Part shown: positions 24,980-37,077 of the stretch, piece by piece | How positions within the stretch are numbered: the first letter of the stretch is position 1 | Layout: each line of letters starts with the position of its first letter | From: Celoporthe dispersa | Lineage: Eukaryota; Ascomycota; Sordariomycetes; Diaporthales; Cryphonectriaceae | NCBI GenBank assembly: GCA_016584495.1 | Contig: WAID01000003.1 | Location: 3,658,001 to 3,722,000, forward strand | Direction of reading: 5' to 3' | Length of the DNA stretch: 64,000 nt | Notes under the pieces: generated by a model | The model's input: the letters and a program-made list of their open reading frames with translations, nothing else | The model's database searches: none | What the model was told of the DNA's origin: nothing | Position numbers and translations under genes: made by a program

Positions 24980-26940
24980 ATGGCAACGCTTTTCACGCAC
25001 CATGACCACCCTGCCACTTCAGAAAATGATGCCGAGATAGGAGCCACCCGCAAGGGGGAGCGTCGATTCGCCCAGCGGCGGGGAGGAATCCGCAAACCAG
25101 CTTCTCGAGTCCCTCGGCTATGTCCAGGAGTTGTCCCGCAACCGCTCGACCCTACAGGTGGCCTTCATGTCCTTCGTCCTGGCTGCCATACCTTACGGCC
25201 TCTCGACGACAATGTACTACCCGCTGGCTGGAGGCGGCCCGGCGAATATCATCTGGGGCTGGGTCGCTGTGTCGTGCATCACCATGTGCGTGGCAATATC
25301 TCTCGGCGAGATCACGAGCCTCTACCCTACAGCCGGAGGGGTCTACTACCAGACCTTTCAGCTCTCGCCGCCGAGATGGCGAAAGATCGCTAGCTGGACC
25401 TGCGGATGGCTCTACATGATCGGCAACGTGACCATCACTCTTGCTGTAAACTTCGGTACTGCGCTCTTCCTGGCTGCCTGCATCGACGTGTTCGAGGACG
25501 AGGCCGGCGTCGGCATATTCCCTGGTGAGCCCTGGCAGATCTTCCTGGTCTTCCTGGGACTGACGCTGCTGTGCAATGCTGTCTCGGCCTTTGGTGACCG
25601 CTGGTTGCCCATCTTGGATGTAAGACGAGTTTGCCGGTCCTCCCATCCGTGGCGCCCTTGCTCCGTGACTGCTATCATCTTCCAACCCCGGGGACGCCCT
25701 GCTTGCTGGAGTATTTCACTTTTGCTGATATGAACCCACGTGTGTTGTAGACTGCAGCAATCTTCTGGACTTTCGCTGGCGTCATAGCGATCGTGATATG
25801 TGTGCTCGCTCTGGCCAAGGAGGGCCGCCACAGCGTCGAATACGTCTTCACCGCATTCGAACCCCGTTCCGGATGGACACCCGGCTGGTCCTTTTGCGTT
25901 GGCCTCCTGCAGGCCGCATATGCCACATCCTCGACAGGCATGGTTATCTCGTAGGGCTAACCTCCCGTTGTGTGATACTTCTCCACAGACTTCCCGGATG
26001 AGAGAGCTCTCGACATGGCTGACCAACATATGTGTACCTGTAGCATGTGCGAAGAGGTGCGCCAGCCTGCCACCCAGGTGCCCAAGGCCATGGTTTGCAC
26101 GGTCGCCCTCAACACCTGCGCCGGGCTGCTGATCCTCATCCCCCTGGTCTTTGTGATGCCTGATATCGATGGTCTCCTCGCCCTCGCCTCGGGCCAGCCC
26201 GTGCCCTCCATCATCAAGTCTGCCGTCGGTTCCTCGGGTGGTACCTTCGCCCTCCTCATCCCGCTGCTGGTACTGGCCATCATCTGTGGGATCGGGTGCA
26301 CGACGGCCTCATCCCGATGCATCTGGGCGTTCGCGCGCGATGGCGCCATCCCGGCGAGCCATCTGTGGAAGAGGATCGACGGGCGGCTGGGCGTGCCCTT
26401 CAACGCCATGATGCTGTCTATGGCTGTCCAGATCGCCCTCGGTCTGATCTATTTTGGCTCCAGTGCAGCCTTCAACGCCTTCTCCGGTGTCGGCGTCATC
26501 TGCCTGACGACCTCGTACGTGATGCCAATTGCGGTCAGCCTGTTGGACCGGAGAGAGTCAATCAAGCACGCGAGCTTCCATCTCGGCGCCTTGGGCGTTG
26601 TGTGTAACTACATCTCTATTGGTATGCAGACCTTTTGCCTCCTTGGAGGATGGTGGTGTTCATGTCGTCGTATCCTGCCTTCTCTTGCTAACTACAATCT
26701 TGTTTTGAACAGCATGGTCTCTGCTGGCCGTCCCGCTTTTCTGCATGCCGACTATGATCCCCGTCACGGGAGCAACTATGAACTGTACGTCAAGCCCATG
26801 TATGTTTCTGCGGTTTAGAAGGACGATAACTGACAAGCCGCACCTCAGATGCCTCTGTGGTCTTTGTGGCGTTCACAATGATGTCTATTGCATGGTACGT
26901 AGCATGGGGCCATCGGAACTATGCCGGGCCACCGACATGA
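24980..26940 (+). CDS. APC-family permease (GABA/choline-type), frame broken once
   Basis: Five exons: 24980-25619, 25751-25950, 26044-26621, 26713-26784 and 26849-26940. A membrane carrier of the fungal amino acid/choline/GABA branch of the APC superfamily, with about 12 helices; substrate unknown. Family marks are LGYVQELSRNRS before helix 1, SLGEITSLYPTAGGVYYQTF in helix 2, SMCEEVRQPATQVPKAM after the intron at 25951-26043, CTTASSRCIWAFARDGAIP, and WGHRNYAGPP at the end. The N-terminal 26 residues are in one frame and the rest in another. The switch falls at a run of five G (25054-25058), where one G too many explains it; without it the coding length is divisible by three (526 aa). No intron fits. 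Either an assembly error or a recent frameshift. Confidence 0.85.
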
Positions 26941-27541
26941 ATAATGTGCAGGACCTCGCCTGCTTGACGACTGATGCCCCAGAACCTCAATACTCGGACC
27001 TAGAAGTTAGGATATGTGGCCTAGTCTCTAGAGTCTAAAAAGTTGTTCCCAAGAAACCAGACCGTGCCTCTGTGGAACTATTGATTCACCTCTGATCGCG
27101 TGTGTAAGCTTCCGACTACAAGTCGAGAGCCAGCGAACGGCCCCATGGTCGGCCCCGCCAAACTCATGCTGGGGTTTGGCTCCGGCAAAGATATCAGCAC
27201 CTGATCTGGAACTGTGCAGACCGTAAGGGTCAAGAGTCCAGGCTTCTCCTTAGCCTTGCTGAGGCTACCTCGCTTATGTCGTCAGGGCAGATGATGCCGG
27301 TAATTTTCCTCGTCTGAAACGGGTGCAGAGGCCGCAGACGGTAAGCGGATGGCAGCGTGGAGACAATACCCAAAAGGCTGCTCATGGAGGTTTGATACTT
27401 TGGCTTAAGGGAAGGTCGAGTAATTTGATGGGAAGAGAGAGGTATACAGTACAGAAAATAGCAAATGACTCACACGACACGCATGCAATTGGTCAATGGC
27501 CAGGCATGGCAGTACTGTCATCCAATATTCCACCCATGTCG
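26941..27541. other. Intergenic, convergent 3' ends
   Basis: 600 bp between the convergent permease and NDUFAF6-like genes. Nothing coding is seen. Confidence 0.6.
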
Positions 27542-28750
27542 CTACACATGATGTTGTCTAAGTGCTCGCCAGATGCGCCACGGCAGCTTCCAGCTGTTGC
27601 GGACCTGGAATGGATCGAAGTTGGCCTTTTCGATGCGTTCTAGGTAGTCGCTCGAAGGTACAGCCTCGAGAAGTACGCCAAAGCCTCGTTTGACTTCAGC
27701 CTTGGTAGCGCCCTCCTCAAAGGCGCCCTCATACAGATGACCAGATTCTCCCTGATGCTCATACTCGTGGCCAGGGTCCATGCCCCGATGGATGTTGCTC
27801 AACATCTCCCGAGCTGTGATGAGATGGTCATGGGCGCGTGTTGCCACCTTGAAGATGGCGTCTTGGAGGCCTGGCGCATCGGGTCCATGACGGAAGACAT
27901 CCTCCTCCCGCAGATCCACTTCGGCCATCACATCGAGCGGCAAGAGAAGGGCCTGGCTCCTCTTGTTCCCAGCTTCGACGCCGCCGGGGGTTTGGACAGG
28001 CCTCGGTGGCGCGGCTAGAATGGGAACCCCTCGAAGGACGGCCACTATACCACAGGCCTTGCCAATGTGACTGGCGAGATGGTCCATATGGACAGAACGC
28101 ATGCCCATGGCAGCCAGTGTCATGTACATCAGGGTAGAGTATGTGTTCTCGGCGTAGTCCTCGAGAGCAGCTAGGCTGGTGAAGGGCTTGTTGTCCATGA
28201 ACGCCTCCCGGGTGTTGATAAAAGCGCAGCAGCCAGAACTTGATCGAATTGGCGGCGGTGTTTGAGCCGGTCCTCTTGGCGAGGTCCGTCATGTCCTTGT
28301 GGAGGAGGATGGAGATGGGTTCCCGAGGAGGGTTGCCAGCAAAAGTCTTATTGACGGTGTCTCTCCAGAACTGCAGTCGTAGCTGGCGTATTGTGGGGTT
28401 TGACACAGTCTCTGGGAGCCTGGCGAGCTCAAGGTTGAGGGTCCGCAGAGCATCGTAGGTATGCTGAGCGGAACGAGGCACAAACTGCCGGATGAGAAAT
28501 GCGTCGTAGTCGCCGTGTCTGTGGATAAGTCAGGAACTGGCACTGGATGGTGGGACTGGGTCTATGACGGCAGAAAGTGAAGAACTAACCTCAGCTGGCC
28601 GACACAATATTTCTGGGCACTCTCGACATCTGCATCTGTGACGATCCCTCTTCTCGACGCGAGGTTGAGGTTGATGTGGACATTGATGCTGCCCGCGCGC
28701 CGAGCAGTTGGCCGTACTGAGCCCCGCCCCAGGCTCCGGGAAAACGACAT
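27542..28750 (-). CDS. NDUFAF6-like mitochondrial complex I assembly factor, frame broken once
   Basis: Two exons: 28750-28590 and 28518-27542. A squalene/phytoene-synthase-fold protein of the NDUFAF6 family, which acts in complex I assembly in mitochondria rather than in isoprenoid synthesis. The Arg/Ser-rich start MSFSRSLGRGSVRPTARRAG looks like a mitochondrial presequence. Family marks: AQKYCVGQLR joined across the intron to HGDYDAFLIRQFVP; RLQFWRDTVN; LEDYAENTYSTLMYMTLAAMG; HIGKACGIVAVLRGVP; LPLDVMAEVDLREEDVF. The frame slips at a run of four A on the plus strand (28220-28223), exactly where FWLLRF should meet INTREAFMD. One base less restores 378 aa. The gene diverges from RAD5. Confidence 0.85.
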
Positions 28751-29374
28751 TGGTTGTTGGATGCTGGGTCTTATGAGTGATGCGCCATCTCGATGATGTC
28801 CTTTTGTTGGCAGATTATGACTGGTGATGATGAGCGGTCGGAATATGGCAGGAAATATAGCGAAAAGCCCGTTGCTGCTGTAAGTTGCCGAGAAGGCAAC
28901 TTGTATGCTGAAGAGTACGTAGTAGTCAACGCGGACTCGATGACAGTATCTGGCCACTAAAGTCTATCTCTCAATACCTCGTAGAGACTTTGGGCCACCA
29001 CAAATCCCTCCAGCCATTCGTCCGTGTCTCTTGTCGGCTGCGAGTCTTGCAGCCGCCAAATCGTGACTTTTCAACTGCTAGGGACCGACCCAGTTCAAGT
29101 CTCAGGGGGGGGGTGGTTGTTTAGCGTGCATGTGGGAGGGTGTTTAGCGAGTTCTACAGGCTGTCGACCCACTAAATACAACTTGACAAAACGCGGTCAG
29201 CTGATAGGCCTGAAAGTGGTGACGCCAGAGGAGTCGCGTCTCGCCTCTTGTCGCGTCTCCCGCCTCTGAGACTGAGGTCCTGCCTTGACAGTGCCTTGAC
29301 AAAGAACGCCTCGACAACACCTCTTCCGCAAAATCACCGCGGCCCGACCCCCAACAAAACGTCAGTCCCTCGCC
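28751..29374. promoter_or_regulatory. Divergent promoter region, NDUFAF6-like / RAD5
   Basis: 624 bp between two start codons pointing away from each other, so it must hold both promoters. A run of G (about 29105-29111) is the only visible oddity. No TATA box is evident. Confidence 0.6.
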
Positions 29375-32300
29375 ATGGCGACTCGCGCAATCGGGTCACA
29401 TGCAGACGACGAGCCACCCCCCAAAAAGAGGCGATTTTTCGCTGGTCCTGAGGATGACGCCGGCTTCTCAGGCTCCTCCAGCCCGGCAGCTGCTCTCCCC
29501 GCTGTGTTGTCCAAGTCACTTGCTGACCCCTTACATCCTCACTCCTCCCCTGTCGACTTCCCCTCCTCATCGTCGCCACCCGATGCCGAAGCTGGGTCCT
29601 CAAGGCCGGGTCACACGAGGCCGCTGGCCTTCGACCAGCAGACCTTCGAGACCTTCGTTGGAAATAAAGTGAAGCCTGACGTGCTGGATCTTATCAGAGA
29701 TCACTGTGGTGACAACATCGAGACGGCCGTTAATATGTACTTTGATGGGACGTGGAAGAATATCAGGAAGAAAGAAACCAACGGGAAGACCGCATCTGCC
29801 CACCTGGCCGTACCGTCAAAGCCGACACCCCACGAGACCAGACCACCAGATGCCAACACAAACCCACACGGCGCGGTCAGATCCATGCCCGCCTCCCGCT
29901 ATATCGGTGCCTTTGGTGTGGAAGGATGGGCGACAAGGAGTGGCACCAGTTTGCTCCGTCACGGCGATGTTGTCAAGATCGAGCGGCAGAAGATCCAGCC
30001 TCCCAAGAAAGCCAGCTTGGCGGCCATGAAGAGGGTTGATGTCATCGTTCGGTTCACCAACGACAAGGGCATCGAGATTGGCCGCTTGGCCAAGGACACG
30101 GCGAACTGGGTCTCCTCGTTGATGGACCAGAGGATCTGCAAGTTTGAGGGGACCTGCGTCTACGCACCTGAGAAGCTCAGGACCAACGACACCGTTTTCC
30201 TCCAACTGCGATGCTCCCTGCTAAGATCGGCATTCGAACAGCGAGGATTTCAACTCTCAGACAACCGAACCGCAGGGCTCTTCGAGGAGAAGGAGACATC
30301 CGGGGAGCGCGATCTTCGCATGCGCCAGGTAGCTTTGGTCAGACTGTTCCAAGAGATCGGCTTGAACCCGTCCAAGGTGAATGCCGCCGCCGCCAGACAC
30401 CAGCGCCAGGGCCTGCTTGATGCAGCTGATCTTGCAGAGAAACGCGACAAAGAAGGTCCAAAGCCGGGAAGAGGGATACCGGGTCGTCCGCAACTTCAGA
30501 GGATGAGGACGGTGAAGAATTACAACAGGACCAACTTGACTCGCTCTACAGAAAGGCACAGTCGTTTGATTTTACGACCCCAGAGGCAGAACCGAGTGAG
30601 ACATTCGTAATGACCCTTCGTCCCTACCAGAAACAGGCTCTCCACTGGATGCTGTCCAAAGAAAAGGACGAGAAGGAGAAACGCCAGCAAGCATCGATGC
30701 ACCCTCTTTGGGAGGAATACGTCTGGCCGGCCAAAGATTTTGACGACAAGGACCTGCCTCGCGTGGCTGACCAGCCATGCTTCTACATGAATCCTTACTC
30801 TGGAGACCTGTCCCTTGACCTTCCCTTACAGGAGCAACATTGCCTGGGTGGTATCCTCGCTGATGAGATGGGACTGGGCAAGACTATTCAAATGCTTAGT
30901 CTCATCCATACCCATCGACTCGAGGTCCCCGAGGATGCCAGGATATCGAGCACGGGCCTCGTGTCTGTCAACGACCTTCCACGTCTGCCTTCGGCAGCAG
31001 TCGGCAGTGATTCTCGCACTACTTTGGTTGTTGCACCTATGTCGCTTCTTGGTAAGTAGCTTCTTCTCCCCGTACGGTGTCCCACCTCGCCTTTCCCCTG
31101 AAGAGCCCCAAGCCAAAGCACCATAGCGCTGCAACAAGGTTCTAACAACGAATAGCGCAGTGGCAGTGCGAGGCCGAGAATGCGTCGAGGGAAGGGACCC
31201 TCAGATCGATGGTGTATTATGGAAGCGACAAGACAGCCGATCTTCGGACCCTCTGCTGCTCAGTTCCAGCAAGCACGGCCCCAGACATTATCATTACCAG
31301 CTACGGTGTTGTTCTCTCAGAGTTCACCCAGATAGCATCCAAGGGTGGCCGTAAGGATGGCCATCGTGGGCTTTTTTTCGGTTAACTTCTTTAGAATCAT
31401 CCTGGATGAGGCTCATAACATTAAGAACCGGCAGTCAAAGACCGCAAAGGCGTGCTACGAGCTCTCCGCCGAGCACAGATGGGTGCTCACCGGTACTCCC
31501 ATTGTCAACAAACTCGAAGACCTCTTTAGCCTGGTTCGGTTTCTCAAGGTGGAGCCCTGGAACAACTTCTCGTTTTGGCGTACGTTCATTACTGTGCCCT
31601 TCGAATCGGGCCATTTCGTGAAAGCCTTGGACGTTGTGCAGACTGTGTTGGAGCCGCTGGTTATGCGGCGAACCAAGGACATGAAGACCCCGGCTGGTGA
31701 CGCACTTGTCGCCCTGCCTGCAAAGCACATCGAAATTGTCGATGTCGAGTTTTCGGAGACCGAGCGAAGCATCTATGACTACATCTTCACCCGCGCCAAG
31801 AGAACCTTCAACGACAATGTGCGGGCGGGGACGGTGATGAAGGCTTTCACTACCATCTTTGCCCAGCTTCTGCGTCTGCGCCAGAGCTGCTGTCACCCAA
31901 CTCTCGTCCGCAACCACGAGGTCTTGGCTGATGAAGACGAGGCTGCCGCGAGCGCCGACGCAGCGACTGGTTTTGCTGACGACATGGACTTGTCGTCGCT
32001 GATCGAGCGATTCACCGCCGATACCGACGATGAGAGAGATGCAAATGCCTTTGGGGCCCATGTGCTGCAGCAGATCCGAGACGAGGCCGCCAGCGAGTGC
32101 CCTGTTTGTTGCGAGGAGCCCATGATCGAGCAGACCGTTACGGGGTGCTGGCATTCAGCTTGTCGGAAGTGCCTCTCCGATTTCATCAAACACCAGACCG
32201 ATCGCCATATCGTCCCGAAATGCTTCAACTGTCGTCAGCCTATCAACTCTCGAGACCTGTTCGAGGTTGTCCGGCACGACGATGACCCAGAGGTGAGACC

Positions 32301-32965
32301 TGGGCAGATAACCCCACGCATCAGCCTCCAGCGGCTCGGTGTCAACTCTTCTTCTGCCAAAGTGGTCGCCTTAATGAAGCACCTGCGGGCCCTGCGCAGA
32401 GAACACCCGCGGATGAAGTCTGTCGTCTTCAGCCAATTCACCTCATTCATGTCACTCATCGAACCTGCGTTGTCAAAAGCCAATATGCAATTCCTGCGCC
32501 TTGATGGATCCCTGGCCCAGAAATCCCGTGCGGCCGTGCTGAACGAGTTCCGCGACACACAGAAGTTTACTGTCCTGCTGATCTCACTCAAAGCCGGCGG
32601 TGTGGGGCTCAACTTGACATCGGCGAAGCGAGTCTTCATGATGGATCCATGGTGGAGTTTTGCAGTGGAAGCTCAGGCCATTGACCGCGTGCATCGTATG
32701 GGACAGGAGGATGAAGTCAGGGTTTATCGATTCATTGTGAAGGAGAGCGTAGAGGAGAGGATGCTGAAGGTGCAGGAGAGGAAGAAGTTCATGTGAGTCC
32801 GCGCTCCTCTCTCTCTCTCAACTTGGCCTACATACGCACCTCTCAAATCAGACTCACTCACAGAAGCTAATATGCCCTCTTGGCAGCGCCACATCTCTCG
32901 GAATGATGAACGACGAAGAGAGGAAGATGCAACGCATCGAGGATATCAAAGAGCTTCTCAGCTAG
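29375..32965 (+). CDS. RAD5: RAD5-type SNF2 helicase / RING ubiquitin ligase, frame broken twice
   Basis: Exons 29375-31051, 31156-32792 and 32887-32965. Rad5/HLTF drives error-free damage tolerance: it poly-ubiquitinates PCNA and remodels stalled forks. The N-terminal part has a HIRAN domain (about 170-300: RYIGAFGVEGWATRSGTSLL). The ATPase core follows with GGILADEMGLGKTIQML (Walker A), IILDEAH (DEAH box), VLTGTPIVNKLEDLFSL, then an embedded RING (CPVCCEEP...CWHSACRKCL...CFNCRQPI), and the C-terminal helicase lobe (LLISLKAGGVGLNLTSA, IDRVHRMGQ). Two slips occur: a base missing at AAA 30460-30462 and a base too many in T7 at 31372-31378. Together they restore 1,130 aa. A 44-bp intron at 30456-30499 is a weak alternative for the first. 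Confidence 0.92.
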
Positions 32966-33742
32966 TCTGTCCAGTACGATGACACCCGAATGACCTAATT
33001 TTTTTCTTTTTTGGAAGACCGAAGTCATCCCAGACCTTGTCGATCTCGGGGCAGATACACTCTGGTTGCGTCTATGTCCACACCAGCCTCTACCTGATCT
33101 AATTTGCAGATGACCTTATGCCATAGAGCCGGCGAAGTTCACGATCCTTGCTGAGTCGCCAAAGCGGCAGACCAGGCCCAGTTAGACCCGATGACTCGGT
33201 AACTGGTATCCGAGTCGCTATGGAGCCCGAGAAGCCGGCATTGCGGACCATCCAATCTGCTGCATGACACCTGCAGAATCTTCGGCAGAATTTGCGCAGA
33301 TCCCGTTCGTGGAAGGCGGCTGGTCAAGCCGGTGCCGCAGCCCGGCAGCCCCAGTACGGCGGTATGAGTGAGCAATGAAGCACGACAAGTCATTCCCCCG
33401 AGCATTCCCGTGCTATACCCGTGACACACAAACCGTTTTTTGGATGGCATGAAGAGTCTTCTACTTCTTTTTATTTGCTGGCCGACTCTGCAGTGTGTTG
33501 CAGTTGGGCAGCGAGAAAGCGAAAAAATTCCCCTGCGATGTGTTGTCTGTCCTGCGCGACTCTGACCGCTGCTTGCTGTTCATAAATACGAGAGACCCGC
33601 TCCGGGAACTTGGGCTTGAATTCCTAAACGTAGATATTCAAACAGCTTCGTCTCTCAGATTTGTTTCTCTTTGTCAAGATAACAAAAAGTCTTTGCTGTG
33701 ATCTAGGGCACGGTGTTCTAGAATCTCGAGGTCGCTACCGAA
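32966..33742. other. Intergenic, RAD5 3' end to MFS promoter
   Basis: No coding feature. A T-rich stretch (TTTTTTTCTTTTTT, about 32999-33012) just after the RAD5 stop may lie in its 3' UTR. Confidence 0.55.
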
Positions 33743-35425
33743 ATGGTTGTAACAGAGGCGGACGCGAGCCAGAGTGCTCCCGGCGAGAAAGGTACGCCGC
33801 CACTCCAGACCGAATCTCAAAAAAGCACATCAACATAGGGGGATACTGATCCATGCCTTAAGACTTTGCCGGCGCCAACCTGGCACAGACAACCTCAACC
33901 ATGGGCTCCCAGGCCGAGGCTGCTGTGGTGACATCCGACGACTCAGAGGTCGAGGGTGCGGAAGCCTCCCCGAGCCCCTATGACCGATTCTCACCGCACC
34001 GGAAGACGCTCATGGTCACTGTTATGGCGTGGTGTGGTCTTCTGTCGCCCGTATCTTCCACAACAGTCCTCAGCGCCATTCCAGAGGTCGCTGCGTCGTT
34101 TCACACGACGGGGTCCATGATCAGCCTTAGCAACGCGCTGTACCTTGTCTTTATGGCACTGAGCCCGTGCTTCTGGGGACCTCTGTGTCAAGTGATAGGA
34201 CGGAGGACGGTCAGTATCTGCTCCTCTTTGGTACTCGGCTCGCCGGGTTTGATCATGGAAGCCAAGCTCTTACTGACAAATGTGCAAGTCCTGCTTGACG
34301 ACTGGCGCCATATTCTTCCTCTGCTCCCTCGCCACAGCACTGGCTCCAAACATCGCAGCCTTCTTTATATTTCGAATGCTCACTGCCTTCTTCGCCACGG
34401 CCTTCTTGGTCATTGGGCCTGCCATAATAGGGGATTTATTTCATCCGACCGAGCGCGCCACCGCTCTCTCGTGGTTCTACACCGGCGCACTTGTCGGGCC
34501 CACGATCGGCCCGCTCATAGGGGGCATTATCTGCACATTCACCTCCTGGCGCGTCATCTTCTGGCTGCAGACAGGCCTCGCTGGGGTGGGCATCATCGGG
34601 CCGTTTTTCCTGCTGCGCGAGACGATGGTTGCGGATAAGAAGAGCAAGAAGGTGATTCTTGCTAATCTCCCGACGAGGATGGACAAGGCCAAATACCTGG
34701 TACGGGTGACCAGCCCCCTGCGCCCGATCGGCCTGCTGCTCAAGTCTCCGAATCTCGTCCTAGTGGCCCTGGGGTCAGGCACACTCGTATGGAACCAGTA
34801 CGGCCTCCTTACGCCCATCCGCTATGTTCTCAACCCTCGCTTCCACCTCCAGACACCGCTGCAGTCTGGGCTGTTCTACCTCGCCCCTGGGACGGGCTGC
34901 ATCGTGGGAACGCTGGGCGGCGGCCGTTGGGCAGACTACATCGTGAAGCGCTGGATCACCAGACGAGACGGTCAGCGCGTTGCCGAGGATCGACTCAGAA
35001 GCTGCATCGAGTTCATGGGCATCATCATCCCTGCCTCTATGCTGATCTATGGATGGTCCGTCGACCAGGCTGTGGGCGGGATCCCACTGCCGGTAGTCTT
35101 CATGTTCCTGCAGGGCGTCGCCCAGAGCTTCTGTTTCCCCAGCCTGAACACGTACTGCCTGGACGTGGCACAGGCGCGCAACAAGAGCGCCGAGGCGGTG
35201 GCAGGAAATTTTATGGTGCGGTATCTGTTTGGCGCCGTGGGCTCGGCGGTTGTGTTGCCCGCGACTGAATCGATCGGCGTGGGCTGGTTCAGCACCATCT
35301 CTGCGCTCCTCATGGTGCTGGGCGCATTGGGACTCTGCGCTACCGTCAGATGGGGGCGGTCGTGGCGGGCCAAGACGGAAGAGCAGCGCAAGGAGAAAGG
35401 TCCTGCTACCGCGATGGAGCCGTAA
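33743..35425 (+). CDS. MFS multidrug transporter (DHA1, Qdr/Tpo type)
   Basis: Proposed exons 33743-33791, 33863-34209 and 34289-35425 (510 aa). The first exon is less sure: its intron has GTACGC, a TACTGATCC branch site and a TTAAG acceptor, and joins in frame; otherwise translation starts at the ATG at 33901. A 12-helix drug:H+ antiporter. Helices 2-3 carry the motif-A region in the form FWGPLCQVIGRRT; the next conserved block is RMLTAFFATAFLVIGPAIIGDLFHPTERATALSW, followed by GPTIGPLIGG (motif C, typical of antiporters) and TSWRVIFWLQT. The second half includes SGLFYLAPGTGCIVG and GRWAD. It probably exports toxic compounds or polyamines across the plasma membrane. It converges on scytalone dehydratase, 132 bp away, but no functional link is shown. 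Confidence 0.88.
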
Positions 35426-35557
35426 CAGGACTGATTTCGCCAAGACCGGTGATCCGTCCAGGTAGACTCATTACACCAAAAATTCACCGCCGTATAATGC
35501 TTGGCCTCGATGTCTCACGTTATGAGATCTATTCGTCCTCTGGGCCTGTACGTATTT

Positions 35558-36207
35558 CTAACTAGCGACCGCAGTCTGCACCTCCTTGAGCTCCTCCTTG
35601 GCCGCCATGTTCTTGTCCGCCGTCTCCTCCTCGCCGAAATTCGCCCTACCACTCTCAAAGATTTTGTCAAACTCATACTCACCCCACCTGATGTCCGGCG
35701 CCAGGCCCGCGAACTTCCACACGCCATTCACCTTCCTATACCAGTGCTTGTTGTAGCTGTGCGCGTGGCCCTTGAGCCTGACCTCCTGAAGCGAGGCGTC
35801 CGTGTAGACCTGGTGCGGCACGCGAAGTTGGTGGTGACCAATGACCTCCGTGTCCGAGACTTTTTCCCAGCGCGAGCCGCCGATGAAATGCTGGGTGCGC
35901 AACAGCGGATTGCCCAGCACGGAGTTGTCGCTGATCATGGCGAGAAACTCGGAAGCGGGCATGGCCTCCCATATCTTGTCGAGAAAGGAGCGGTAGTCCA
36001 CTCGAATGGTGGGAGCAATACATCTGCTCAAACGCTCCCAATCTTTGGCATCGTAGCTGTCGGCCCACTCGAAAAGAGCGGCATTCAGCCCGAGATAGTC
36101 TGAGATATTGTCCCGTGAGAAATTCTAATTCAAATTCTTCTGTCCCAAGAAATAAGTGCCTTACCAGGGAATGTGATCTCATCTGAAGTATTTGGCACGG
36201 AGTTCAT
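35558..36207 (-). CDS. SCD1: Scytalone dehydratase (DHN-melanin synthesis)
   Basis: Exons 36207-36165 and 36099-35558, 194 aa. It dehydrates scytalone and vermelone in the DHN-melanin pathway. The intron ends at CTCAG (not at the earlier TTAG), which gives DEITFP joined to DYLGLN. Residues fall at the same numbers as in the Magnaporthe enzyme: Tyr30, Asp31, Tyr50, His85, His110, Ser129 and Asn131 form the pocket and catalytic set, and Val75, the site of the known carpropamid-resistance change, is Val here. DIRWGEYEFDKIFE closes the fold. The protein is about 20 residues longer than the Magnaporthe one, with a charged tail (EEETADKNMAAKEELKE). The frame is intact. No other melanin gene lies in the window. 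Confidence 0.95.
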
Positions 36208-37077
36208 GGTGATGATGTGAGCCAAGTATTATTCACTTATGCAGATTTCTTTTTTACACTGGTCGGTCATGATTCTCTCATTCTCCTTCTGATAGCGAAG
36301 AATCCAGACGATCTGAGGAAGCACGACATTCTAAGGATTTATATTTGCTCTCTCTATACCAGACCAACTCGTCCGGCCTGTGAACACCGGGCCCGGACCT
36401 CCGGAGGTGAGTTGGGGAACTGCGCAACAGAGCCGCCGCCGGGACTACATAGAGCTGACATGGTCCGAGCTACGGACGGCTTTGTACGCCCAAAGCTTGT
36501 GGCGTTCACATCGGATCAGAGACTTGCCATCGTCTTATGTACAGACTTGCGCGAACAACTGAGGCGTCACGATTATGTTGAACAAGGGGTGGATCGTAAT
36601 CAGCGCCACTGCCGCAGAATAACTGCATGCACGTTTCGTGGTGTGAGTTACTTAATTACTGTTCTTTATTCGGTACCTGAGACAGAGTGTCCCGCAGGGT
36701 CTAAATCTATCCAGCTACTTGGCATCGCTCTTGTTCAGCTGCTCCCTGACCCCGGTGTTTCCCCTCTCTGATGTCCCAAGACTTGATCAGTCTGTGAGAC
36801 CAACGCCGTGTTAGTGGTGCTTCGTGCCGGACATTCAACAGCGGATGACGCAGCACATATATCTGCGCGGGCGTAGTCCTCCTGTCTGCACATTGCGTGT
36901 CTCGTTGGGCGTCGTCAAACCGCAGGCTCTTGCTGTCCTTCCTCCCTTCACCCACCCTCCTTCTATCCCATTAGCCGCGGCGGGGTCGATGCATTCGCGC
37001 CACACCAAGGCGTCGCTAGGATGTCTCGCCAGGACAGACATTGTCTCCCCGACTATGGGATGGTTTGGCGCTTCTTG
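36208..37077. other. Intergenic, SCD1 promoter side
   Basis: 870 bp between the SCD1 start and the 3' end of the DUF2293 gene. The open frame at 36217-36771 on plus has no domain and runs through the SCD1 promoter; I do not call it. Confidence 0.55.

Noticed and set aside
35736..36182. Alternative frame over the SCD1 5' half
   Set aside because: It arises from ignoring the intron; splicing at the CTCAG acceptor restores the conserved enzyme.
33743..36207. MFS transporter plus SCD1 as a melanin gene cluster
   Set aside because: No polyketide synthase, reductase or regulator nearby; two convergent neighbours do not make a cluster.
36217..36771. 184-codon open frame upstream of SCD1
   Set aside because: No domain, located in promoter DNA, composition unlike the coding neighbours.
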